A stretch of 42,781 nt of DNA from the NCBI RefSeq assembly GCF_009695605.1, contig NZ_VUNQ01000030.1, forward strand, positions 1 to 42,781, given 5' to 3'. Below are positions 1 through 5,814 of this stretch, piece after piece. The stretch comes from Tissierella pigra (GTDB taxonomy: Bacteria; Bacillota; Clostridia; Tissierellales; Tissierellaceae). The position numbers and the translations under genes are program-made. The notes under the pieces were generated by a model, which worked only from the letters and a program-made list of their open reading frames with translations, made no database searches and was not told where the DNA came from. Every line of letters starts with the position of its first letter. The first letter of the stretch is position 1.

Positions 1-2
1 AC

Positions 3-71
3 AGATTAAAAGATAGAAAAGAGTATATGTCTTCTAGAAAAGAAATCACAAATACTCTTTTAAATAAATAA
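3..71 (+). CDS. C-terminal end of an unidentified protein (cut by window start)
   Basis: An open frame enters from the left edge and ends at a TAA at 69-71. The 22 visible residues are rich in Lys, Arg and Ser and have no recognisable motif. There is no start codon in view, so this is either the tail of a real gene or a chance open stretch. Its position in a mobile region would suit the tail of a recombinase or transposase, but nothing in the residues shows that. Confidence 0.25.
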   Translation, partial: RLKDRKEYMSSRKEITNTLLNK

Positions 72-251
72 ATTCTCTGCACTTTTTAAATGACTTTTTT
101 ATGTAGAATTAGATTGTCGTTGACAATACCTATATGATACCTAAGAAGTGTGTAATAGACTATGTAACAGGTGAGCACTATGCCGAATACAAGTATTCTT
201 TAAAGGTTCAGATATAGTATAAGGTAGTAAATAAAGTTGAAGCCATTAAGG

Positions 252-295
252 ATATACCCTACGAGATTTTTATTTGCCCGTAGGGTATATTTTTA
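252..295 (+). terminator. Rho-independent terminator
   Basis: A perfect 12-bp stem (ATATACCCTACG at 252-263 with CGTAGGGTATAT at 279-290) encloses a 15-nt T-rich loop and is followed by TTTTATTT. It would end transcription from the left before the SLH-protein gene. Confidence 0.75.
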
Positions 296-357
296 TTTAA
301 TAGCCTGCCTGTAATAGTTATTCCCAGTATCTATCTAAAGTGATATGGCTATTAACA

Positions 358-386
358 TTTGTACATGATATAATAATTGGTATTAT
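358..386 (+). promoter_or_regulatory. Possible promoter of the SLH-protein gene
   Basis: TTTGTA at 358-363 and TATTAT at 381-386 are 17 bp apart. An overlapping TATAAT at 369-374 lacks a good -35 partner. Either could drive the gene at 451. The assignment rests only on hexamer similarity. Confidence 0.3.
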
Positions 387-450
387 GTGCCAGTGGCATA
401 CCAAGATAGTAAGCAATAGATAAAAGTTTAAAGGGGGTATTACAATAAAA

Positions 451-1596
451 ATGAAAAGAATATTAAGTTTATTATTAGCATTAGTAACAATTTTATCAGT
501 ACCAATCACCTCATCAGCAGCATCGATAAAATACGAGAAAGTAGAAAAAATACCTAATGTAGGTATTCAGTTTTCTAATAAATTGGTTGGGATAGAGGTA
601 GAAGTTCCAGAGGATGTATATAGCTACTATATAGGTTATGTAGAGCAGGCATTGAAGCATAACTTAATCCCAAAGGAAATTCAAGCAAGATATAAAGAGT
701 CTATTACTAGGGGTGAACTCTCTACACTTATAGTAAGATTTTACGAACTAATTAAAGGTAAAGAAATAAGTGAGAGAAAGAAATTTACAGACACTAATGA
801 TGTAGACTTTGAGAAAGCAGCAGGTTTGGGTATCGTAACGGGCATAGGTGGAGGGATATTTAGACCTAATGACGTACTCACACAGGAGCAAGTTGTTGCA
901 ACATTATATCGTTTTATGGAAAAGGTGGGTTATTATTTCCAACCAGTTGATGAACTGGAATACGAATACAAAGAAGCTTATGAGTATTATCTTGAAGAAG
1001 CTAAAAAACTCGGAGCGTCTAGTTGGGCACAAACTGTGTTTGCAAAGGTTTCCATGACACCTGTAATATGTAACGTAGGCATTTTTGAACCTAAAGGGAC
1101 GTACCTTGTTGAAGATGTTATCGTTCTTTTAATAAGCGTATTCAGAGAAGTGGATGTCTTACTTTTAGAGGGGCATAATAGTATAGACGAAGTAAAAGTA
1201 AAGGAGCAACTTAAAAAAATAGAAAAAATGTATCCAACTGGAACACCTTGGGGTTTAGAAAAAGAGTATACGTATATATATAATGTTTTTAGGTCACCTA
1301 TAGTACGTACCGTTCATGCCTGCGATGCCTTTGCGACTATGGTTAGTGAATCTATCTTTGGAGACTTACCCGAACGTGTTATCAACAAAAACTTTGATGG
1401 AATTAGAGTGGGTGATATAGTAGGATATAATAACCACGTTGTTATAGTAATAGATAAAACAGATAATAAAATAGTAATTGCCGAAGGTAATAATGGTGGT
1501 AAAGTTAGATGGGGTAGGGTAATTACTCGAGAGAGATTTGAACGAGATGGCTACGGGTACGTTACTAGGTATCCATTAGTAGTCGAGCACTATTAA
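451..1596 (+). CDS. Secreted SLH-domain protein with CHAP/NlpC-like C-terminal domain
   Basis: The 381-aa product starts with a signal peptide (basic start, hydrophobic core, cleavage after Ser-Ala-Ala near residue 24). Residues about 60-160 contain two S-layer-homology-like units, including the FxP(N)xxxTxEQ-type pattern 'IFRPNDVLTQEQVVATLYRF', which bind cell-wall polymers. Residues about 255-375 resemble a cysteine-peptidase fold of the CHAP/NlpC type: a Cys in 'HACDAFA', a later 'NNHVVIVI' His, and an 'EGNNGGKVRWGR' stretch like the EGNYNxxxxWGR signature I know from secreted clostridial proteins. The start is fixed by AAAGGGGG at 430-437. It probably acts at the cell surface on peptidoglycan or protein, and catalytic activity is inference. 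It stands alone, ahead of another secreted protein. Confidence 0.72.
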   Translation: MKRILSLLLALVTILSVPITSSAASIKYEKVEKIPNVGIQFSNKLVGIEVEVPEDVYSYYIGYVEQALKHNLIPKEIQARYKESITRGELSTLIVRFYELIKGKEISERKKFTDTNDVDFEKAAGLGIVTGIGGGIFRPNDVLTQEQVVATLYRFMEKVGYYFQPVDELEYEYKEAYEYYLEEAKKLGASSWAQTVFAKVSMTPVICNVGIFEPKGTYLVEDVIVLLISVFREVDVLLLEGHNSIDEVKVKEQLKKIEKMYPTGTPWGLEKEYTYIYNVFRSPIVRTVHACDAFATMVSESIFGDLPERVINKNFDGIRVGDIVGYNNHVVIVIDKTDNKIVIAEGNNGGKVRWGRVITRERFERDGYGYVTRYPLVVEHY

Positions 1597-1687
1597 TAGG
1601 TTATTATGTACACAACCCTATAAACAGTCGGGGTAAAACCCTTATCCCGATTAAAATAAAAACTAAACAACAAAGGAGAGATTTAGA

Positions 1688-2692
1688 ATGAACAAGAGAA
1701 TATTAGCAGTAGTCTTAGTATTAGTCTTAATGTTATCAATGGCAACAACATCATTTGCAGCACCGACGAGCACAGTAACAACTTTTAATGGACAAGTAGA
1801 GATAACAAATGTTAAGAAAGAAGTGCGTTATAGCGGCGACGCCGAATATGGTGGGGTAATTGGGAAAATGCACGAATTGCTTGAACTTGAGCTTGGGCTT
1901 GAAGACGCAGACCTAGTACACGATGGGTACTATGAAGCCTATGTTGTGGGAGCACCAGCGACAATAACAGTTAAAAAGGCAGCATACGACGATTATTATG
2001 GTGTGTTATGGTATTCAGTATATGCGGAAACTAAGGACAAGAGACCTAATTATGCCATGAATGAGTACACTAAGGGTGCGTGGGACTATAACTACGAGTT
2101 ACAAGATAGAACAGCCTATGAGGGAACAATTACCTTGGAAAAACCCGGTGTCTATCATGTATACTTCTCTAACGGGAGTGACGCAAGCTCTGACGCAGCT
2201 ATATCTATATACTTTGTAGTAGAAGATACAGCACCAACAACACCAACACCAGCACAGCCAAAACCAAACGCAACCCCAACAACCTCAACAGTTTTAGTCA
2301 ACAACCAACCTACAACATTTGAGGCATACACAATAGACGGCAATAACTACTTTAAACTAAGAGATTTAGCCCAAGTAGTAAATGGAACAGAAAAGAACTT
2401 TGAAGTAGAATGGGATGGAGTAAAGAACGCAATCAACCTAAAATCCAACGCACCCTATACACCAGCAGGAGGCGAACTAGCAAAAGGCGATAATAAAGCT
2501 AAAAATGCAACCCAATCAACTTCTGTAATCTATAAAGACGGGGAAGCAATCAACTTAAAAGCCTATACAATTAATGGGAATAACTTCTTCAAACTAAGAG
2601 ACATAGCCCAAGCCTTTGACATAGGCGTAACTTGGGACAATGCAACTAAAACAGTAGGAATAGACACAAGCATAGGATATACAGCAGAGTAG
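1688..2692 (+). CDS. Secreted protein with two copper-amine-oxidase-N-like repeats
   Basis: The 334-aa product has a classical signal peptide (cleavage after Phe-Ala-Ala near residue 25). An unknown N-terminal domain (about 30-180) leads to a Pro/Thr-rich linker (about 182-200) and then two repeats of the copper-amine-oxidase N-terminal domain type, each with the pattern 'NGNNxFKLRDxAQ' (about 205-255 and 280-330). In Firmicutes these repeats occur in many cell-wall-linked proteins with no amine oxidase activity, and no oxidase domain is present here. RBS AAAGGAG lies 10 bp upstream of the ATG. The gene follows the SLH-protein gene by 91 bp and may share its surface role. A short GC-rich inverted repeat (GTCGGG with CCCGAT, about 1627-1650) lies between them. 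Confidence 0.72.
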   Translation: MNKRILAVVLVLVLMLSMATTSFAAPTSTVTTFNGQVEITNVKKEVRYSGDAEYGGVIGKMHELLELELGLEDADLVHDGYYEAYVVGAPATITVKKAAYDDYYGVLWYSVYAETKDKRPNYAMNEYTKGAWDYNYELQDRTAYEGTITLEKPGVYHVYFSNGSDASSDAAISIYFVVEDTAPTTPTPAQPKPNATPTTSTVLVNNQPTTFEAYTIDGNNYFKLRDLAQVVNGTEKNFEVEWDGVKNAINLKSNAPYTPAGGELAKGDNKAKNATQSTSVIYKDGEAINLKAYTINGNNFFKLRDIAQAFDIGVTWDNATKTVGIDTSIGYTAE

Positions 2693-2730
2693 TACAAGCA
2701 ATTATATGTAAGTAATACCTATATAATATA

Positions 2731-2775
2731 AAAGACCCTTGGACATTTTTATCCGTCCCAAGGGTCTTTTGTTAT
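2731..2775. terminator. Bidirectional rho-independent terminator
   Basis: A 13-bp stem (AAAAGACCCTTGG at 2731-2743 with CCAAGGGTCTTTT at 2758-2770) has A-runs and T-runs on both sides. It lies between the converging genes ending at 2692 (+) and 2772 (-) and should serve both. Confidence 0.85.
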
Positions 2776-3248
2776 AGGTATCCAGCCAGTATTAATATAG
2801 CCTTACAGGCTTCAGGGTCCTTACTTTTAAGCCAAACTTCGAGGTTACTTATAGTAAGTAGTTTATCAAACTCTATGCTCAGATTATCTGATTCACTTGG
2901 TGGATGCCTACATACACAACCAAGCATGGATAACTCGGATTCTAATACTTGATTATTTTTCACTAGGTGATACCCGCTAATGAGCCAGTCGGGTGGAAGT
3001 TCGTAAAATATGGCCTCTGGGTATTTAGCCCCAAAGTCAATGCGAATATGAGTATTTTTGCCTATACCTTCTTGGTTCTCATGTGTCGTAGAACTAGCAC
3101 CGACGACTATAAAGCCCCTATTAAGAAACATTTGAACAACTCCTATAAGTTCCACACTGAGACTAATGGTCTTAGACTCACAGTTACAGCAAGGCTTAGA
3201 CCATAAGTCGCTATATAACTCAAAACATATAGGACACATAGACATCAT
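2772..3248 (-). CDS. Unknown protein with N-terminal zinc ribbon
   Basis: The 158-aa product begins with two CxxC pairs (CPIC near residue 5 and CCNC near residue 20), which look like one structural zinc site. The rest is a mixed alpha/beta sequence I do not recognise; it has a further 'CVC' near residue 110. Its ATG overlaps the stop of the serine recombinase gene by 4 bp (ATGA), so the two are translationally coupled. This suggests a small accessory protein co-made with the recombinase. Function is unknown. Confidence 0.6.
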   Translation of the reverse strand: MMSMCPICFELYSDLWSKPCCNCESKTISLSVELIGVVQMFLNRGFIVVGASSTTHENQEGIGKNTHIRIDFGAKYPEAIFYELPPDWLISGYHLVKNNQVLESELSMLGCVCRHPPSESDNLSIEFDKLLTISNLEVWLKSKDPEACKAILILAGYL

Positions 3249-3904
3249 ATGGTAGAGACCCCCTTGGTATATGGCTCGTTCTTTACTTGTTTAGCATATT
3301 TATAGTAGGTAGACTTTGCCATACCTAGTTGTTCCATTAGTTCAAATGGCTTTGTTAGACCTGCTTCAACCTTACTATATTCCTTTTTGAACTTATCATA
3401 ATCTATAGCAACAGGTCTACCATATTTACTCCATTCACCTCGGTCTTTCATGGCCTGTATACCCTCAGCTTGCCTTTTTTCTCTTTTGACCATCTCAGCA
3501 TGTGCTATGGTAGCATACATCTCAATAAGCATATTATTTATAGTTTCCATTAACATGGTGGCCAAAGAGTTATCCATAGTAGAATAATCAACTAAGGTAG
3601 TAGGTATTTCTAGTATCATTAGTCTTACACCAAGACTCTTATAGTGTTGTAGTTCCTTCAAAGTCTCATATTTATTACGGCCAAGTCTGTCTACTTCCGA
3701 AATTATTATTATATCGTCCTTATTTTTGGCTATTCGTTTCAAAGCTAGATAGTCTGGCCTATTGAAGTTCTTCCCAGTCTGTTGGTCTGTAAACATTTCA
3801 GTCAGTTTAATGCCACTAGTAGAGCAATAGTCGGTAATAGACTTAATACCCCTGTCAAGATGCTGGTCTGTGGTACTGGTCCTATGGTAACCATAGATAG
3901 CCAT
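3245..3904 (-). CDS. Serine recombinase of the resolvase/invertase family
   Basis: The 219-aa product has the small serine recombinase layout: an N-terminal catalytic domain with the nucleophile Ser10 in 'YHRTSTTDQ', the conserved 'SEVDRLGR' arginine motif near residue 68, a long E helix, and a C-terminal helix-turn-helix ('ELMEQLGMAKSTYYKY', about 188-203). Family members resolve plasmid or transposon cointegrates or invert DNA by cutting at a dinucleotide between inverted half-sites. The start follows an AGGAAGGGGG ribosome site. A palindrome-rich region (3933-4051) directly upstream is the natural candidate for its recombination site. With the neighbouring RHH protein and 330-aa protein it looks like a plasmid stability gene. 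Confidence 0.88.
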   Translation of the reverse strand: MAIYGYHRTSTTDQHLDRGIKSITDYCSTSGIKLTEMFTDQQTGKNFNRPDYLALKRIAKNKDDIIIISEVDRLGRNKYETLKELQHYKSLGVRLMILEIPTTLVDYSTMDNSLATMLMETINNMLIEMYATIAHAEMVKREKRQAEGIQAMKDRGEWSKYGRPVAIDYDKFKKEYSKVEAGLTKPFELMEQLGMAKSTYYKYAKQVKNEPYTKGVSTI

Positions 3905-3932
3905 AGTAATTCCCCCTTCCTAATATATTTAA

Positions 3933-4051
3933 AGGTCTATAAATGCCTACACTATCTATGGACTAGTCCATAAAGCCCAGTGTATATATTTATAGACCTA
4001 TTATTAGTCTAAATAAGGCAGTCCATAAAGGTATACATTTATAGACTGCCT
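3933..4051. repeat. Palindrome cluster, candidate resolvase (res) site
   Basis: Three nested symmetric elements sit in 119 bp. An inverted pair AGGTCTATAAAT (3933-3944) and ATTTATAGACCT (3988-3999) flanks a perfect 16-bp palindrome TATGGACTAGTCCATA (3957-3972). A near-perfect 36-bp palindrome fills 4016-4051. The blocks reuse the same words: TCCATAAAG occurs at 3967-3975 and 4022-4030, and TTTATAGAC occurs twice. Repeated half-sites upstream of a resolvase gene are what a res site looks like. Binding by this recombinase is inference. Confidence 0.5.
4016..4051 (-). terminator. 36-bp near-perfect palindrome after the 330-aa gene
   Basis: Both outer arms are AGGCAGTC/GACTGCCT and the centre is GTATAC; only two base pairs of 18 are mismatched. 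It starts 5 bp beyond the stop of the minus-strand gene at 4057, so it could act as its terminator hairpin, though no long T-run follows on that strand. It shares sequence with the candidate res site, so a double role is possible. Confidence 0.35.
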
Positions 4052-4056
4052 AGCAA

Positions 4057-5049
4057 CTAATTAACTATATTCTCAACCATAGATATATAGTTGCTAGCTC
4101 CTTGTAGATTATCCAAGCCTAAATTCTTTAGCATATCTGCTAGGGCATCTAAGCCTTTATAATCTAATTCGTATCCTACAAAGTTACTATCATAAGACTT
4201 ACGGACAGCGAAAATATCAAAGGTCATCAATTTACCGACAAATTCAGCAGTTATTGTAACATTAGCCTTATGCTTATCTATAAGTTTTTCAATATCAGCG
4301 TAAAGTGTTAAGGGGTCGTGTAGATGGTTGTCAGTCCAACCCTTAAGTAGCATACGGTGCATATGCTCTTTAACTTGCAAAGCATCTATAGATTTGTTAT
4401 TTTCCAGCAATTTATTAAGTGAAGAACTAAATAACTGTATAAAGGTTTTATTAGAAATATCAAGTTTATAAATATAGCCTGTATCATAATAGCCTACCAA
4501 GGACCTCTTACGCCAATTAAGTTCCAGCATAGGCGACATACAAGTCCCGTATATCAAGTCAGAAAGTATATCGCCTATTCTAAGACCTTCATATTCTCCC
4601 TGTAGTAGATAATCCAATAATGGCATAGATGCCAGTGCTCGCCAATCTGTCTGGTCAGGTTGATACCAGTCATGCAATAAACCATCTCCAACTTTAGGAA
4701 GTGGTAGAGGGTCAAAGCCTAGGTAATTAACAAAAGGGTCTACATACTTGGTTATAGCCCTATCTAAAGCACTTGCAGGTGTCTTTTGAAGACCGATAAG
4801 TTTTTCCTCTAATAAGTCAGCCCTTCTACCTAATGCACCAAAGCCATAGCATGAGTGGTAGAAGCAATCAACTAATTCAGGTATTGTAGTAACGGACTTA
4901 ATCTGTTTACCTATATAAGCCATTAAGTCCTGCTCTGCTCTTTTGTAAGCCCTTATAAGTGCTTCCTCTTTATCGTGATTAGATTTTAAGTTCTTGTAAT
5001 CTAAGTTTTTATCAATAAGTTCTGCTGCTGTTGTTACTATTGATTTCAT
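4057..5049 (-). CDS. Unknown 330-aa protein, possible replication protein by context
   Basis: I do not recognise this family. The frame is open to 5103, but the ATG at 5047-5049 is preceded by GAAAGGAG at the right distance, giving 330 aa. The protein is soluble, largely helical and charged, with no signal peptide, no membrane segment and no HUH or nuclease motif that I can see. Context is suggestive: upstream on the same strand lies a 53-aa ribbon-helix-helix protein, between them a probable plus-strand antisense RNA covers the leader, and a resolvase follows. That order (RHH repressor, countertranscript RNA, initiator) is used for copy control by plasmids of the pMV158 type. The replication role is therefore only a contextual guess. 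Confidence 0.6.
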   Translation of the reverse strand: MKSIVTTAAELIDKNLDYKNLKSNHDKEEALIRAYKRAEQDLMAYIGKQIKSVTTIPELVDCFYHSCYGFGALGRRADLLEEKLIGLQKTPASALDRAITKYVDPFVNYLGFDPLPLPKVGDGLLHDWYQPDQTDWRALASMPLLDYLLQGEYEGLRIGDILSDLIYGTCMSPMLELNWRKRSLVGYYDTGYIYKLDISNKTFIQLFSSSLNKLLENNKSIDALQVKEHMHRMLLKGWTDNHLHDPLTLYADIEKLIDKHKANVTITAEFVGKLMTFDIFAVRKSYDSNFVGYELDYKGLDALADMLKNLGLDNLQGASNYISMVENIVN

Positions 5050-5072
5050 ATATTTTCTCCTTTCAAATGTTC

Positions 5073-5100
5073 TTGAAGCTAGACTAGTATATGATATAAT
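5073..5100 (+). promoter_or_regulatory. Promoter of the putative antisense RNA
   Basis: TTGAAG (5073-5078) and a consensus TATAAT (5095-5100) are 16 bp apart and point away from the minus-strand genes on both sides. No plus-strand protein gene follows; a terminator hairpin does, about 37 bp after the -10 box. Confidence 0.5.
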
Positions 5101-5106
5101 CATAGT

Positions 5107-5182
5107 GAGCCAGTCGCCTCAAGTGATTGGTTTGTAGGGAGCAACCTCTCCGCCAAGAGTAAGGGTTGCTTCCTTTATTATT
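5107..5182 (+). ncRNA. Putative ~75-nt antisense (countertranscript) RNA
   Basis: Between the promoter at 5073-5100 and a T-rich stretch at 5174-5182 the plus strand can fold into two hairpins. The first is a 6-bp stem at about 5110-5130 (CCAGTC with GATTGG). The second is a 10-bp stem (GGGAGCAACC 5137-5146 with GGTTGCTTCC 5164-5173, one G-U pair) with an inner CTC/GAG stem, followed by TTTATTATTT. The RNA would be fully complementary to the leader between the RHH gene and the 330-aa gene. I see the promoter, hairpins and terminator in the sequence; the regulatory role is inferred from plasmid copy-control systems. Confidence 0.45.
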
Positions 5183-5339
5183 TGCTTTCTTTAGCCTGTC
5201 CTTTTAAGTACAGGTCTATTCCTTGCCTAATAATGTTTGCCGTAGGTACTTCTTGCTCTTTAGATAATTTCCTTAGTTGGGTTATTGTACTTTCTGGCAG
5301 TCGTACCTTAATGGATACAGTTTTTTCATTAGTTTTCAA
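5178..5339 (-). CDS. Small ribbon-helix-helix (CopG/Arc-type) DNA-binding protein
   Basis: The 53-aa product fits the ribbon-helix-helix pattern: a short beta strand 'KTVSIKVRLPES', then helix A 'TITQLRKLSKEQE', a turn 'VPTAN', and helix B 'IIRQGIDLYLKG'. Such proteins bind operators as dimers and control plasmid copy number or toxin-antitoxin operons. The likely start is the TTG at 5337-5339, 13 bp after GGAAGGAG; a nearer ATG is out of frame and stops after three codons, so the start is not certain. A good promoter lies upstream (5420-5449). It probably represses its own promoter and so the downstream 330-aa gene. Confidence 0.65.
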   Translation of the reverse strand: MKTNEKTVSIKVRLPESTITQLRKLSKEQEVPTANIIRQGIDLYLKGQAKESK

Positions 5340-5419
5340 TCTACCATTACTACTCCTTCCAATTTGTCAGCACCCCCTCTTCTATAAGGGTTCCCTGCTT
5401 AGTGACCCCACTTGATGAT

Positions 5420-5449
5420 GTTATACCGCGCTAAGCGTGAAAATGTCAA
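5420..5449 (-). promoter_or_regulatory. Promoter and possible operator of the RHH operon
   Basis: On the minus strand TTGACA (5444-5449) and TATAAC (5420-5425) are 18 bp apart. The spacer contains a symmetric CGCTTAGCG, which could be the site for the RHH repressor. It is much more GC-rich than its surroundings, which makes it stand out. Confidence 0.6.
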
Positions 5450-5534
5450 CATATTTTTAAGTTTTATTTGTGGCCTTAGCTTTTTTATCCTATAGAGTAA
5501 AGAAAACATCTAATTTGTGAGCATATAAAAACTC

Positions 5535-5563
5535 TTGCTATTGTTCGCACAATAGAATATTAT
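5535..5563 (+). promoter_or_regulatory. Promoter of the defence operon with palindromic operator
   Basis: TTGCTA (5535-5540) and TATTAT (5558-5563) are exactly 17 bp apart, 37 bp before the first gene of the operon. The perfect inverted repeat CTATTGT-N4-ACAATAG (5538-5555) fills the spacer, so a bound protein would block RNA polymerase. The first gene of the operon encodes a small HTH protein, an obvious candidate for binding here. Confidence 0.6.
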
Positions 5564-5599
5564 TAGGTCATAGACTTCTAAAATTTGGAGGTGAAATTA

Positions 5600-5779
5600 G
5601 TGAATTATTTATCAGCAAAGGAAGTAGCTGAAAAATGGAATATATCAAGACGAAGAGTACAAGTTCTTTGCGAAGAAGGCAGGATTGAAGGAGCATTTAA
5701 ACTAAGTGATGTGTGGGTCATACCCAAAGATGCTGAAAAACCTGTAGATAGAAGAATAAGGAAGAAAGCTGATGAATAA
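5600..5779 (+). CDS. Small HTH DNA-binding protein (MerR/excisionase type)
   Basis: The 59-aa product is a single helix-turn-helix domain of the excisionase/MerR sort: 'LSAKEVAEKWNISRRRVQVLCEEGRI' contains the helices, and the wing ends in 'DVWVIPKDAEKP'. A frame open from a TTG at 5585 exists, but the GTG at 5600 is 6 bp after GGAGGTG and gives a cleaner start. It is the first gene of the 5600-16088 operon, 35 bp ahead of the helicase gene. It most likely regulates the operon through the inverted repeat at 5538-5555. This is inferred from position, not shown. Confidence 0.7.
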   Translation: MNYLSAKEVAEKWNISRRRVQVLCEEGRIEGAFKLSDVWVIPKDAEKPVDRRIRKKADE

Positions 5780-5814
5780 TGGTATACGATAAATAGGGTT
5801 GGAGGGTTGATAAT

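Larger units (their letters stand above)
72..450. other. Intergenic stretch with one terminator and a possible promoter
   Basis: No convincing gene is present. A 27-codon open frame from an ATG at 135 to a TAG near 218 has no ribosome binding site. The stretch contains a clear rho-independent terminator (252-295, listed separately) and, nearer the next gene, AT-rich promoter-like sequence. The rest shows nothing I can interpret. Confidence 0.5.

Noticed and set aside
5182-5415. Plus-strand 77-aa frame over the RHH gene
   Set aside because: No ribosome site; the minus-strand frame gives a clear RHH fold and has a promoter.
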